The notes beneath the pieces are model-generated. The model did no database searches. It was not told the DNA's origin and saw only the letters and a program-made list of their open reading frames with translations. The translations under genes were made by a program, and so were the position numbers. From contig JABACD010000019.1 of the NCBI GenBank assembly GCA_014237855.1, positions 18,276 through 82,275 on the forward strand: DNA of 64,000 nucleotides, read 5' to 3'. Positions 44,859-54,093 of this stretch are shown one piece after another. Positions within the stretch are counted from its first letter, which is position 1, and each line of letters begins with the position of its first letter. This stretch comes from Planctomycetota bacterium. Its GTDB lineage: Bacteria; Planctomycetota; UBA1135; GCA-002686595.

Positions 44859-46300
44859 GACGTCTCCTCCAGAGTCAGATCAATGGAGAAGTTCAACGCC
44901 TGAAGATCTTCTCCGTCCTCGTCCACCAGAATCGTCGGGACGTTCACCCTGATCGTTGAGACGCCTGTCATGGTCTGCAGTTCTTGCTCAATCGCCTGAA
45001 TCGTCATGAGCGACTCAACCGGTCCCACATCTGTTGTTGCGGAGAGTCCAACCTCCCTGAACCCAGCAGTACGGGGACCAATGGAGATGGAGAGCACAGC
45101 GGCCTTCGCCTCGAAAGCGCCGAGCAACCGCACCATGGTAGACCGATAGTCCAGGCCGTCCCTCTGAACCAGTGAGGCCTGATTCATTCGAGAATCAATG
45201 GCTGCTAGCACCCCCTGGGTCTCTTCTTCAGCTCGCTGAAGTAGAGGAAGCCCCGAAGAATCATCGTCGAGTCGTGTAATCTCCTCCATCAACTCCTCCT
45301 GCGGCCCCTTAACGGCTCGTTTCACGATCGCGAAACCAAGCAGCAGAGTTCCAGTGCAGAGCCCTAACACCAGCCCCTCAACCGCACGGGTCTGCGGCAG
45401 AGGAATGGAGAATTCAGGCGCCAGACTGTGCGAGCGCAGGCATGCTGCCAGGGTGGAAATACGGCTGGAGTCTCCCGCTGAGCACTCCGGCCCAGCCTCA
45501 CAGATCACTTCTGCTTCGCGGAGTGCTCCTTGAATCGCCTGCTCCAGAAATGAGCTGCGCTCTGCCGCCATGCCAAACACATGGACCGACGAAACCTCAG
45601 CACCTCCATGCGACTTTCTCCAGAAGCCGGCAACACTACGGAGCGTCTGTAGCAAGCTAGAAACCAGGTGAGTGCTCTGCTCGAAACTGCCGCTCAATGA
45701 CTCGCTACTGACCAGCACACCCTCGGCGATCAGGCAGACCTCGATGGAGTCCTTATCGATCGTAATTGCGATCGATGCCTGCCCATCTTCCGCCACAAAA
45801 TCCGCGGCGTGATTCAGGGCCGCAAGTGCGCCAACTGTTACTGACCGCGTTCGGATCTTCCTCTTACGAAGGTCTACCAGTAAGTGGGTGATGAACTCAC
45901 GCTCAACCGAAACGCTTAGCCAGTTGCGTATGCCGTCGACAAGGCCGCCACAGTCAGTCGCCGAAAAGAAAAAAGGCTTATCGGGATCCGATCGCGCGCC
46001 CTTGGTTCGGCGCTCGAGTACCCTCTTTAGCTCCCCCCTCGAGAGCTCAGGTAGTGAGAATAGCTTGTGCTCAACCAGCCTACTACCCAGGGTCAATCGG
46101 CAGCGAGTGGCCGTGCCCCCGGCCCGCTCTCTCGCTGTAGCCGCAGCCAGAGCCAGGTCATGTGCAGAGAAACTCCCAGCCACGGCACGGCCGTACATGG
46201 GCTTTCCACTGGCATCAATCTCAAACCACTCCGCATCCAGGTCGGAGATTGCGAGAACGGCCTGATTGAGGAAACCGTACTTCTTGCTGGGACTGAACAT
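44855..46300 (-). CDS. Fused PilM-PilN (GspL-like) protein
   Basis: 481 aa from the ATG at 46300 (MFSPSKKYGFLNQAVLAI). Residues 1-300 are an actin-fold PilM/GspL-cyto-like domain (AVLAISDLDAEWFEIDASG, AALNHAADFVAEDGQASIAITIDKD). A membrane helix follows (VEGLVLGLCTGTLLLGFAIV, about 325-345), then a coiled coil and a ferredoxin-like periplasmic domain (AVLSISIGPRTAGFREVGLS) as in PilN. This fused form is the GspL arrangement of type II secretion systems. It couples the ATPase to the periplasmic parts and heads the assembly-gene operon. Confidence 0.85.
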   Translation of the reverse strand: MFSPSKKYGFLNQAVLAISDLDAEWFEIDASGKPMYGRAVAGSFSAHDLALAAATARERAGGTATRCRLTLGSRLVEHKLFSLPELSRGELKRVLERRTKGARSDPDKPFFFSATDCGGLVDGIRNWLSVSVEREFITHLLVDLRKRKIRTRSVTVGALAALNHAADFVAEDGQASIAITIDKDSIEVCLIAEGVLVSSESLSGSFEQSTHLVSSLLQTLRSVAGFWRKSHGGAEVSSVHVFGMAAERSSFLEQAIQGALREAEVICEAGPECSAGDSSRISTLAACLRSHSLAPEFSIPLPQTRAVEGLVLGLCTGTLLLGFAIVKRAVKGPQEELMEEITRLDDDSSGLPLLQRAEEETQGVLAAIDSRMNQASLVQRDGLDYRSTMVRLLGAFEAKAAVLSISIGPRTAGFREVGLSATTDVGPVESLMTIQAIEQELQTMTGVSTIRVNVPTILVDEDGEDLQALNFSIDLTLEETS

Positions 46301-46385
46301 TGGGCTGGCCGTGAGTGAACTCAGGAAATAGTGGCCTGCATTGTTGAGGCATAGAGCCTCTCTCTTGAGCACCTATGGAAAGTTC

Positions 46386-46440
46386 ACAGGTGGCAGACGG
46401 AACAATCCATCAGCCACCTGTAACGAATGGGCATCGTTAC
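46386..46440 (-). terminator. Tandem hairpins between pseudopilin and pilMN genes
   Basis: Two adjacent perfect hairpins: GTAACGA/TCGTTAC (46420-46426 with 46434-46440) directly after the pseudopilin stop, and ACAGGTGGC/GCCACCTGT (46386-46394 with 46413-46421). They share one or two bases, so the stems compete at their base. They lie between a highly needed pilin gene and the assembly operon on the same strand and may act as a partial terminator or an mRNA-stabilising element. Confidence 0.6.
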
Positions 46441-46443
46441 CTC

Positions 46444-47013
46444 TTAGTAGTAAACAAGGATGTAGAGTCTCGAATTACTCGTGTTGTATCGAACCCTTCC
46501 TGTAGTTGACCAGGTGCCGGGCACCCCTGGATCCAGACGAGAATCGATTTCGGTTGCAGACTCTGTTGACACACTCGATAGGTACAAGACGTTGGCTGCA
46601 CCAGTTACATCGTCAGTTCCATCACCATCCACATCGAAGCCACTGAGCCCCTGGATCGTCGATGAGTTGTAGAGATGCATCTGCCCGTTGTACGGGTTCT
46701 GACTGTGAGTCAGGGGTGCTTCCAGGTATGGGCCACTCCAGCCGGCTGCTGTCTGGGCTGTCGAGAGGTCACGGTTGTTGGCGTTAGAAGCGGAGTACTC
46801 TCTGGGGAAAGCTCCGACGTCAGCGTGGTAGGCAGCACACAACGTCCTGAAGGTGCTCGCAAGTTCGATCACCCTTGCATTCTTGCCCTTCCCTATCATT
46901 CCGCCGGCTCTCATGGCGAGGGTTGCTGCGAGAATTGAGAGGATGGAGACAGCCACAATGATTTCCATGAGAGAGAAACCAGAGCGACTGGACCTTGAAG
47001 GAGTTCTATGCAT
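46444..47013 (-). CDS. GspG/GspH-type pseudopilin
   Basis: 189 aa from the ATG at 47013 (MHRTPSRSSRSGFSLMEIIVAVSIL); an in-frame ATG at 47037 is also possible. Prepilin cleavage at G/F, Glu5, then a helix and GspG-like C-terminal domain (CAAYHADVGAFPREYSAS, GWSGPYLEAPL). The GFDVDGDGTDDVT loop resembles a calcium site. Likely the major pseudopilin because it precedes the assembly operon behind its own hairpin. Confidence 0.86.
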   Translation of the reverse strand: MHRTPSRSSRSGFSLMEIIVAVSILSILAATLAMRAGGMIGKGKNARVIELASTFRTLCAAYHADVGAFPREYSASNANNRDLSTAQTAAGWSGPYLEAPLTHSQNPYNGQMHLYNSSTIQGLSGFDVDGDGTDDVTGAANVLYLSSVSTESATEIDSRLDPGVPGTWSTTGRVRYNTSNSRLYILVYY

Positions 47014-47223
47014 CAGCTGTATCAAGCGAAAGTCCATGTGGATTCAGGGAGCAGGCTGCAACTGGCATCCACGAGCCGTCACACGAACTCTTTCGACGCC
47101 GTAAAGTGAACAACTGGAATCGAATAGGGAATTGTCCCCATGCCTTACACAAGCATCGAAAACGGGCCTGTTTGGGCATTTTGGACCCTAAAGCGCATTG
47201 AAAATAATGCCGATTGACTACCC

Positions 47224-47766
47224 GTGAAGTTGCTCCCCCTGATCAAACGGCCGTCACTCCAAGCCAAGAGAGGCATCTCCATGATGGAGCTTGTGATTGC
47301 CGTCTCCGTGATTTCGATCCTTGCTGGAACAGCCACCTCCCTGTTCTCAAGTCGCCTCGAGAAGACTCGGGATATCCGGCGCCTGACAGACATCCGTGGA
47401 ATCCAGGCGGCGATCGAGCAGTTCTACGCAGACACCGGGAGCTTCCCACCCGCCGACAGCAGCCCTGGCCACGCCAACTGGGACGTTTCCCATGACGGTG
47501 CGTTCATTCCAGAGCTCAAACGCCGTGGCTACCTGATCGATGCCCTGGTTGATCCGATCAATGACCAGGTCTTCCACTACCGCTACCAGGTGTACCCAGC
47601 TGGCACTCATGGCTGCCAAGGGCACACACCCTTCTATGTGCTAGGTGTCCGAGAGTTCGAGAACGAATCCTATGCCACGGAGAATAGTGGGTTCTTTCAA
47701 TGTAGCGGCCGCGACTGGGGCCTTGCGTTCGACTACGTGACCGGCGGTGGAGCCACGGCAAACTGA
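47224..47766 (+). CDS. GspG-type pseudopilin
   Basis: 180 aa, GTG start. Prepilin-like leader KRGISMMELVIAVSVISIL: the cleavage Gly and Glu5 are kept but the residue after Gly is Ile. Body of GspG type (GIQAAIEQFYADTGSFPPAD, KRRGYLIDALVDPINDQVF). Divergent from the pseudopilin at 47013 across 210 nt that must hold both promoters; no clear promoter motif was recognised there. Confidence 0.84.
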   Translation: MKLLPLIKRPSLQAKRGISMMELVIAVSVISILAGTATSLFSSRLEKTRDIRRLTDIRGIQAAIEQFYADTGSFPPADSSPGHANWDVSHDGAFIPELKRRGYLIDALVDPINDQVFHYRYQVYPAGTHGCQGHTPFYVLGVREFENESYATENSGFFQCSGRDWGLAFDYVTGGGATAN

Positions 47767-47850
47767 GCTAACCTGCTCGTCCTATTGAGATTCTCATCTG
47801 GTCTCAGACGACAGCTTCTCCAGGCCGCGCTCATCTCAGAGCCTTGGGGT

Positions 47851-47865
47851 CAACAGCAACTGTTG
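47851..47865. terminator. Small hairpin between convergent genes
   Basis: CAACAG-CAA-CTGTTG, a perfect 6-bp stem with a 3-nt loop, lies between the convergent pseudopilin and hybrid-kinase genes. There is no T tract; weak candidate. Confidence 0.25.
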
Positions 47866-47953
47866 GCAACCACAGACTTCAGGACAATCCAGTGATTGGT
47901 CCAATCCGGCCTGGGGTGAACATCAAAGCCATACCTACATGACTTCCCGGTGA

Positions 47954-50698
47954 TCAGGCGGCCTCCTCGCCATCCTGTGTGCTCCGTTGAGAAGTCAAGT
48001 ACTCGACCAGTCGTGCCTTCAATTCTTCAAGGGCATCGAGAAGTTCGCCCACACTTCCCTTCAAGCCGAGTTCCTCAAGAGACTCAGCTGCTCGCCGTAC
48101 GCGCTCTGCACATAGGCACGATGCACTCCCCTTGAGGCTGTGAGCAGCGGCGCGCAGGTCGCAGTCATTCTTGTCATTCTCGGCACGCTCAAGCTCCTCA
48201 ACAACGGCAGGAACCCTCTCCATGAAGGTTTCTATAGCGAGGTCGAGAAGTTCGTGATCGCCCTCTAACTGCGTCAGAGCCCCAGCGAGATCGATCACCG
48301 TCGCTTGCTTGGAAGGCAAATCCCTCACAACGGAGCTTGGCGACGTCGTGAGCTCCCGTTGAGCGGCGCTCTCATTCCCCGGTAGCCACTTCCTTAGCAC
48401 CCTTTTTAGCGACTCCATCCGGACCGGTTTCGCCAGGTAATCATCCATCCCAGCATCCAGGCACTGCTCCTGGTGAATGCGCATTGCATGGGCAGTCAGT
48501 GCGACAATTGGGATGTGCCCGCCGCACCCTTTCTCCAGAGCGCGGATGCAACTGGTTGCCTCCAGACCATCCATAAAAGGCATCTGAATATCCATGAAGA
48601 TCAAGTCGAATGGCTCCTCTATCACAGCATTCATTGCCTCCTCGCCATCAGCAGCCGTGCTCACCTGGCAACCAAGCTTGGACAGCATCTTGGAGCCCAG
48701 CATCCTGTTGACCACATTGTCATCTACTAGAAGGAGCTTCGCCTCAAACTCCTGGCCGTCTGCCTGTTCTGTTTTCCTCGCTGCTCTCATGCCATCGCTC
48801 GGGCTGGAGAGATCAGTGAGGTTCTTCTCCAGGATGCAAGGGAGCTCCGACTGTCGAATGGGCTTGGTGATTACTGCATAGGAGCTATCAACATCAATCC
48901 CCCGATCAATCTTCTTCCCGAGAGACGCTACCAGGATGAGCCTTGGCTCACCCCAGGCTGGATCTTGGATGATGATGCTCTCCAGGTGGGCATCATTAAC
49001 CGGGGGGAGATCCGCATCCAACAGAACAAGATCGAAAGCCTCTCCTTGCTCCTTGGCAGAACGGAGAGTTTCCAGTGCGCGGACGCCACTTGCTGAGGAC
49101 TTCGCAGAGCAGTTCAAGGCACTGATCTGCTGAGCAAGGACTCGACCAAAGGTTTCGTTCTCAGCAACAACCAGAACTCGTTTGTTGTGGAACTCACTAT
49201 CCAATCTGGATGCTCGCTGTAGCCGGCTTTCGACCTCATCAGAAGATCCCGGCTCAAAGACCACAGTGAAGCTGAACGTACTCCCAGCTCCAAGCTCACT
49301 TGATAGCTGAATGTCCCCATCCATCATTTCAACAAGGTTGGCGACAATTGCCAGGCCAAGTCCCGTGCCGCCATATCGCCGAGTTGTTCCACCATTGGCC
49401 TGCTTGAAGCTCTCGAAGATGTCGGAGTGGCGCTCCTTCGGAATGCCAATTCCCGTATCGCGCACAGTTACGGAGAGACAGACTTCTTGCTCGGTCTTGT
49501 GCTCCAGATCAACGGCGACCTCCACCTCCCCTTCTTCCGTGAACTTGACGGCATTCCCGCCCAAATTGATCAGCAGCTGGCGAAGCCGCAGCGAGTCCCC
49601 GCGGACAATCCTTGGTACATCCGCGCTGATGTGGCTGACCATCTCAATCCCCTTGCTTGATGCCCGGGGCGCCAGGACCCCGACAGCGGATTCAACGCAG
49701 GCCAAGATGTCGAAGTCCTCTACTTGGAGATCGACCTTCCCCGCCTCGATTTTTGACAAGTCCAGGATGTCATTGACGAGTTCGAGTAAGGACTCACCGC
49801 TCTCGAGGACGAGGGCAATGTAGCCCCGCTGCTCCTGGGTCAATTCGGTGCCCAATGCCAGCTCACTCATCCCGATGATCCCATTCATCGGCGTCCGCAG
49901 CTCATGGCTCATGTTGGCGAGAAATTCGCTCTTGGCGGCATTGGTGGCCTGAACCCGACCAACTGTATCGGCAAGTAGTCGGTTCTTTGCCTTCAGGGTG
50001 CTCTGAGATTCCTTCAGATTGCTCCGCATCACCTCAAGCGTGTCCGCCAGGTGGCTGATCTCATCATTGCCCTTGCTGGTTATCTTCCCCTGGAGATTTC
50101 CTGTGGAGAGCATTCGAGACTCATCAACCAGGGTCTCCAGCCGACTAACGACGATCCGGCGAAGCAAGATGTTCAGCAACAAGGCCAGTGCGATGATCGC
50201 CGTGAGGACAAGTACCAACAATCGAACTCGTGCTCCTCCGATTCTCGAGAAGACCGAGCGCCCACTCCAAGTCACCTCTACCTGCCCGATGATGTCGAAG
50301 TCTTGATTGGCAAGCTCGATCTTTAGCGGTGCAGAGTATGTCTGCTCGAAATCGTGACCACCCTCTTGTCTTGACGAGGCTTCCGCAACTACGACCCCAT
50401 CGCTTCGCTTGACCCTTACATGAACCAGGTCTTCCGAACCATGGACAACATTCGCTACCATCGTCTGGATGGCAGGGTAGTCCTGCACGAGCATGTTCTC
50501 TAGCGAAGCGCTGGCCATGGTCTCGGCGTGCGAGGTCGAGATCGAGCCAACCAATTCGTCAAAGACGCGGCTTACCCCGGTAACAGAGTACGATGCAACG
50601 GGGACGAAAACACACAACAAGAATCCGACCGTCCCCAGGATTAGCCGAATACCTATCCGGCTGGAAATCCACTTCTGGAACGACACGGGAGGGTACAA
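47954..50698 (-). CDS. Hybrid histidine kinase with two receivers and HPt domain
   Basis: About 914 aa from a TTG at 50698, next to the stop of the PhnD-like gene; GTG 50686 and ATG 50797 (overlapping that gene by 98 nt) are alternatives. Numbered from the longest frame: membrane helix near 52-72, periplasmic sensor about 75-190, second helix about 191-212, HAMP to about 265, HisKA with SHELRTP (His298), HATPase (GTGLGLAIV), a degenerate first receiver (AENET in place of the acidic pair, but acceptor LLDADLP kept), a second intact receiver ([19 protein letters not shown]) and a C-terminal HPt with [10 protein letters not shown]. It is a full His-Asp-His phosphorelay protein with no DNA-binding part, like TorS or BarA. 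The upstream binding protein is its likely sensor partner. Confidence 0.92.
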   Translation of the reverse strand: MYPPVSFQKWISSRIGIRLILGTVGFLLCVFVPVASYSVTGVSRVFDELVGSISTSHAETMASASLENMLVQDYPAIQTMVANVVHGSEDLVHVRVKRSDGVVVAEASSRQEGGHDFEQTYSAPLKIELANQDFDIIGQVEVTWSGRSVFSRIGGARVRLLVLVLTAIIALALLLNILLRRIVVSRLETLVDESRMLSTGNLQGKITSKGNDEISHLADTLEVMRSNLKESQSTLKAKNRLLADTVGRVQATNAAKSEFLANMSHELRTPMNGIIGMSELALGTELTQEQRGYIALVLESGESLLELVNDILDLSKIEAGKVDLQVEDFDILACVESAVGVLAPRASSKGIEMVSHISADVPRIVRGDSLRLRQLLINLGGNAVKFTEEGEVEVAVDLEHKTEQEVCLSVTVRDTGIGIPKERHSDIFESFKQANGGTTRRYGGTGLGLAIVANLVEMMDGDIQLSSELGAGSTFSFTVVFEPGSSDEVESRLQRASRLDSEFHNKRVLVVAENETFGRVLAQQISALNCSAKSSASGVRALETLRSAKEQGEAFDLVLLDADLPPVNDAHLESIIIQDPAWGEPRLILVASLGKKIDRGIDVDSSYAVITKPIRQSELPCILEKNLTDLSSPSDGMRAARKTEQADGQEFEAKLLLVDDNVVNRMLGSKMLSKLGCQVSTAADGEEAMNAVIEEPFDLIFMDIQMPFMDGLEATSCIRALEKGCGGHIPIVALTAHAMRIHQEQCLDAGMDDYLAKPVRMESLKRVLRKWLPGNESAAQRELTTSPSSVVRDLPSKQATVIDLAGALTQLEGDHELLDLAIETFMERVPAVVEELERAENDKNDCDLRAAAHSLKGSASCLCAERVRRAAESLEELGLKGSVGELLDALEELKARLVEYLTSQRSTQDGEEAA

Positions 50699-50699
50699 C

Positions 50700-51647
50700 C
50701 TATTTTGGTTCGGTCGTACGATCGAATTGCATGATTGCCTTGTGCATCGCGCTCTGAATCGGCCGGTAGTCTTCGTGACTGGCAGGTAAGAACCCACTGG
50801 CCTTCAGGCTTCCCAGAGCTTCTTCGTCGGTTGCCTCTAGTAGCGATGCTCGTAGTTCGACGACGATTCGGGAATCAAGACCAGCTCGAGCAACCCAAGG
50901 CTTGGTGATATTGTCGAACGAGTGCAACACACGGAGGCTTCCCTCCGTGTTCATCTTATTAAAGGTGCTCTCCTTGAGTGCACCTGCATCAAAGTCACCC
51001 ATCTGAACGGCCATTGCAACCTTGTCATGCTGCCCGAGGTATTCGATTGTTTCGAATTCATCTGAAGTGAGACCTACATCAAGCAACTCTGACTGAGAGA
51101 GGTATCGCCCAATCGTCGACTGAGGGTCACCGAAGGCAAAGCGGCAACCACGAAGCTCCTCTAGAGTCTCGTAGGTGCTCTCTTCACGAACACAGATCAC
51201 CCCCTTGAAGGTGCTCTTCCCTTTCTTCGCTTCCTTCGCGAGGAGTACGACATCTGGATTGGCCTCATGAGCCTTGACATAGGAAGCCGGTCCTAAGCGA
51301 GAGATGTCAACCTCGCCGTTCACAACGGCATTGAGCCCTTCTTCGTAGGTCTTGAAGATGCAAAGCTCAATATCCACGGGATCGCCAAGGCTCTCGCTCA
51401 GCTCCTGCTCCAGCATGTCCAGGACCGGGCTGAACTTGCGGTAGAGCTCAGTCGCCTTGTCCGTCTGGTAGATTCCGAACCGAAGCTGAACAGGCTCCGT
51501 GGTGTCCGCTGGCTCATGTACTTGCTTGCCATTGAATCCCACAAGGCCTACGACCGAGATCGTGGCAGCAATGGCTCCTAAGAGGATGAAAGGAGAATTC
51601 GGGAAACGCATGGATCGCCTGGCATGGTGTAAGAAGAAGAAATTCAT
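50700..51647 (-). CDS. PhnD-type periplasmic binding protein
   Basis: 315 aa from the ATG at 51647, which has GAGGA 5 nt upstream; ATG 51611 is the alternative. One N-terminal hydrophobic segment ([19 protein letters not shown]), then the PhnD/SsuA2 fold: [56 protein letters not shown] and the [12 protein letters not shown] region. Members bind phosphonate, phosphite or other small anions; here the gene is coupled to a hybrid histidine kinase and no ABC permease or ATPase is near, so it more likely serves as a sensing module than an uptake protein. Ligand not predictable. Confidence 0.88.
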   Translation of the reverse strand: MNFFFLHHARRSMRFPNSPFILLGAIAATISVVGLVGFNGKQVHEPADTTEPVQLRFGIYQTDKATELYRKFSPVLDMLEQELSESLGDPVDIELCIFKTYEEGLNAVVNGEVDISRLGPASYVKAHEANPDVVLLAKEAKKGKSTFKGVICVREESTYETLEELRGCRFAFGDPQSTIGRYLSQSELLDVGLTSDEFETIEYLGQHDKVAMAVQMGDFDAGALKESTFNKMNTEGSLRVLHSFDNITKPWVARAGLDSRIVVELRASLLEATDEEALGSLKASGFLPASHEDYRPIQSAMHKAIMQFDRTTEPK

Positions 51648-51803
51648 TCCACTCCTCGACACATTCATCTTCCAAGCTGGATGGCTTGCTCGTGCTGCTG
51701 GGGCACTTGACTGTCCCAATCTGGAACTCTTCTAGAGCGACTCCGTGGTGGCTCATCCCAGGGGATCACCCGAGGGGACCCCGGACAGCAAGCAATAGCC
51801 CCG

Positions 51804-51828
51804 TAAGTCATTACCCAGAAATGACTTA
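51804..51828 (-). terminator. Hairpin after the SGNH esterase gene
   Basis: TAAGTCATT (51804-51812) pairs perfectly with AATGACTTA (51820-51828) around a 7-nt loop, 10 nt past the esterase stop on the minus strand. No T tract follows. Confidence 0.55.
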
Positions 51829-51838
51829 AGGTCTCTCC

Positions 51839-53818
51839 TCAGGGCGTCCAATCCACCTCCCATCCGTTGGTGAAATTGAATCCCTGCCCCGAGCAGGGAT
51901 TGCCGGGATCCCGGTACCACCACTGGTAATAGGTTGTGGAGCCCATGTTCGCGACGCCTGGCTGGGCCCCGAATGGAAGCCCTTTCCAATCCATGAGCGT
52001 CAGCGCACCACCGGAGTCGGAGAGCAGCACCTGAGACCGCAATTGAGGTGTTGTGCACAGCAGTCCGTCCCCGACCGGATTGCCATTCCCTCCAGCAAGT
52101 GTCACCGACCCCTTCACGCATAGGCCCGGCTTCTGGCCCGGGATTCCCTCGATCCGCAGAGCAAAGCTGTCCATGGCAATCGAAGCCTGACCAAGAGAAT
52201 AGACAACGGCTCCGCCCTGCCCACTGGTGTTAGCGCACCCCTCACCACTACCGCCATTACCAATGCAAGGACAGAAGCTACCCGTACCGTCACCCTCACA
52301 GAAGCTCGATCCACTCTGAAGTCGAGATGAGAGCTCGTCAACGTCAATCGTATCGCCACTGGTCGCCCGAATGGTGAGGCGCATGTGATACACGGGGTTC
52401 GCCCCGCCACTGGGTGCGGTCGCAGTCATTGAGAATGGTTGCCACTGATTCCCTAGTACATGGATCGAGGTAGCAGTTTGCAGCGGGCTGGTCCACATCT
52501 GCTGATCCCTGAAGTCCATCGTCACCCTGGCGCTGTCACCACTTTGGCTGCCCCGCAGCCAGCCGGACACGACAAAGGTATCTCCGCCCAGTGCTGGAAT
52601 GGGCTGATGGGAGGAAGCTCCACCGGATAGACGCAGGAAGTGATCACCCTCTTGGGCGGTCGAAGGAGAGTGAACTCGAGCCACACCACTGTCATTTCGA
52701 TATCGCCAGCCGTATCCACCGAAGGGAGCGACCTCCTCGAATCCTCCGTTGGCGAGATCTCCACCGACTCCATAACCACTCACGACATCTGATGGAATCG
52801 AGGTCCAGCCCAGGTTCGACTTCAAGTGCTCGACTAACACGCTAGCCATCCCAGCGTGATCCGTCTCACAGCCATGCCACTGCTCGAAGATCCACGGGAA
52901 GATCATCGATGACATGTTGGGGTCGGCTCGTTCTGCAATCACCTCGTCGATGTAATTCGCGGGTTCGTTGTAGTCCCAACCCCAGGCATTGAACAGCATC
53001 ACGTGAGCGGCGGGGTGCTCCCCGCGCAGATCATCCAACAGTGAGTGGTAAGCCTGCTTGATACCGGAGACCGACCCCCCGACGTTGTTGGCACCTAGAT
53101 TCACAACAACGACGTCCGGTGTGAAGTCATTGAAGTCCCAGGTCGGATTCGGTGAACCATAGCGGATCCGATCGAAACGGCTGTTCAAGCTGCCGATGGT
53201 CGCACCACTTCGAGAGATGTTGTGATACTCGGCGTCCAGCATCCGCGAGGCGATCCCTGCATATCCGAAGTGACTCCCCCGTAGACCAGACGCCCCTAGA
53301 TTCTGCTCGCTCTCCAGGGAGTAGCCCGCAAGGTTCGAGTCCCCATAGAACTCAATGCGGCGGGACGGCCGCGGCCCTGGAGCCACCAGGTCGCGATCCG
53401 GATCCAGGTTGAATCCATGAAAGGTCCAATCCCCCAGGTCTGTCTCCTTGACGATCTCGACCCGGTGCACCGCGTCGGACAGACCGGACGCCAGCGTCAC
53501 GGTTGAAACACTGGTACCCACGGCAATCTTGCTGGAGCCTCGCGCATCTCCATCGATGATGACTCGTAGGTAGTCCGAGTTCGATCCCGAGCCAGCAGAG
53601 AAGGTCCCCGAGATACTGGTACCCTCGAACTCGGCAATGATCGAAGAACCGATCCAGTAGCACCAAGGTTGCTGGGGGTTGGCCTGAGACCAACGCCCCG
53701 TGTATCTGATATTGGAGTCGTCAGGAGATACGCTGGTTCCTATTCCCCCCGCCGAAGTGAGTAGTACGGTCGGGAGACACAGTGTCAGAAGAACGACTGC
53801 AATCGTGCGCATGGTCAT
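51839..53818 (-). CDS. Secreted SGNH/GDSL esterase (CE2-like) with Cys-rich C-terminal module
   Basis: 659 aa from the ATG at 53818 (MTMRTIAVVLLTLCLPTVLL), preceded by AAGGA at 8 nt; upstream in-frame ATGs lack a site. Layout resembles carbohydrate esterase family 2: an N-terminal beta-sandwich (RYTGRWSQ to VHRVEIVKET), then an SGNH domain with EFYGDSNLAGYS, GANN and the catalytic Asp/His in ETDHAG, then a carbohydrate-binding-like sandwich (NGGFEEVAPFGGYGWRYRND) and a Cys-rich C-terminal module (CEGDGTGSFCPCIGNGG, ending YYQWWYRDPGNPCSGQGF). It should deacetylate a polysaccharide outside the cell. Confidence 0.85.
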   Translation of the reverse strand: MTMRTIAVVLLTLCLPTVLLTSAGGIGTSVSPDDSNIRYTGRWSQANPQQPWCYWIGSSIIAEFEGTSISGTFSAGSGSNSDYLRVIIDGDARGSSKIAVGTSVSTVTLASGLSDAVHRVEIVKETDLGDWTFHGFNLDPDRDLVAPGPRPSRRIEFYGDSNLAGYSLESEQNLGASGLRGSHFGYAGIASRMLDAEYHNISRSGATIGSLNSRFDRIRYGSPNPTWDFNDFTPDVVVVNLGANNVGGSVSGIKQAYHSLLDDLRGEHPAAHVMLFNAWGWDYNEPANYIDEVIAERADPNMSSMIFPWIFEQWHGCETDHAGMASVLVEHLKSNLGWTSIPSDVVSGYGVGGDLANGGFEEVAPFGGYGWRYRNDSGVARVHSPSTAQEGDHFLRLSGGASSHQPIPALGGDTFVVSGWLRGSQSGDSARVTMDFRDQQMWTSPLQTATSIHVLGNQWQPFSMTATAPSGGANPVYHMRLTIRATSGDTIDVDELSSRLQSGSSFCEGDGTGSFCPCIGNGGSGEGCANTSGQGGAVVYSLGQASIAMDSFALRIEGIPGQKPGLCVKGSVTLAGGNGNPVGDGLLCTTPQLRSQVLLSDSGGALTLMDWKGLPFGAQPGVANMGSTTYYQWWYRDPGNPCSGQGFNFTNGWEVDWTP

Positions 53819-54093
53819 GGAAGAAATCCTTCGAGTCATCTGGTCTTGAATGCGCTCGATTATCTTGAGACGCGAGTCCTTGAAGATAGCAGTAGCCTTC
53901 GATCTCCGATAGACAAGGAGAGTCGAGTCCCGAATTACCCATGAAAAGACAGAAGAGGACGAACCGTCTCCCGCTTGTGCCATGCAACCAGCACCACGAG
54001 AGCACTGTCACGACCTGGCTGTCCATTGGTCGGCAACGCTGCTGCCTGGCCAAGACACTCCCGAGTCAGGCCCTGCCCCCGCCCTCTTGAAGT
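53819..54093. other. Gap upstream of the esterase gene
   Basis: 275 nt between the esterase start and the DUF481 gene, both on the minus strand. An open frame continues upstream from the esterase to 53983 but lacks a ribosome-binding site. The promoter should lie here; no clear motif was found. Confidence 0.35.
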
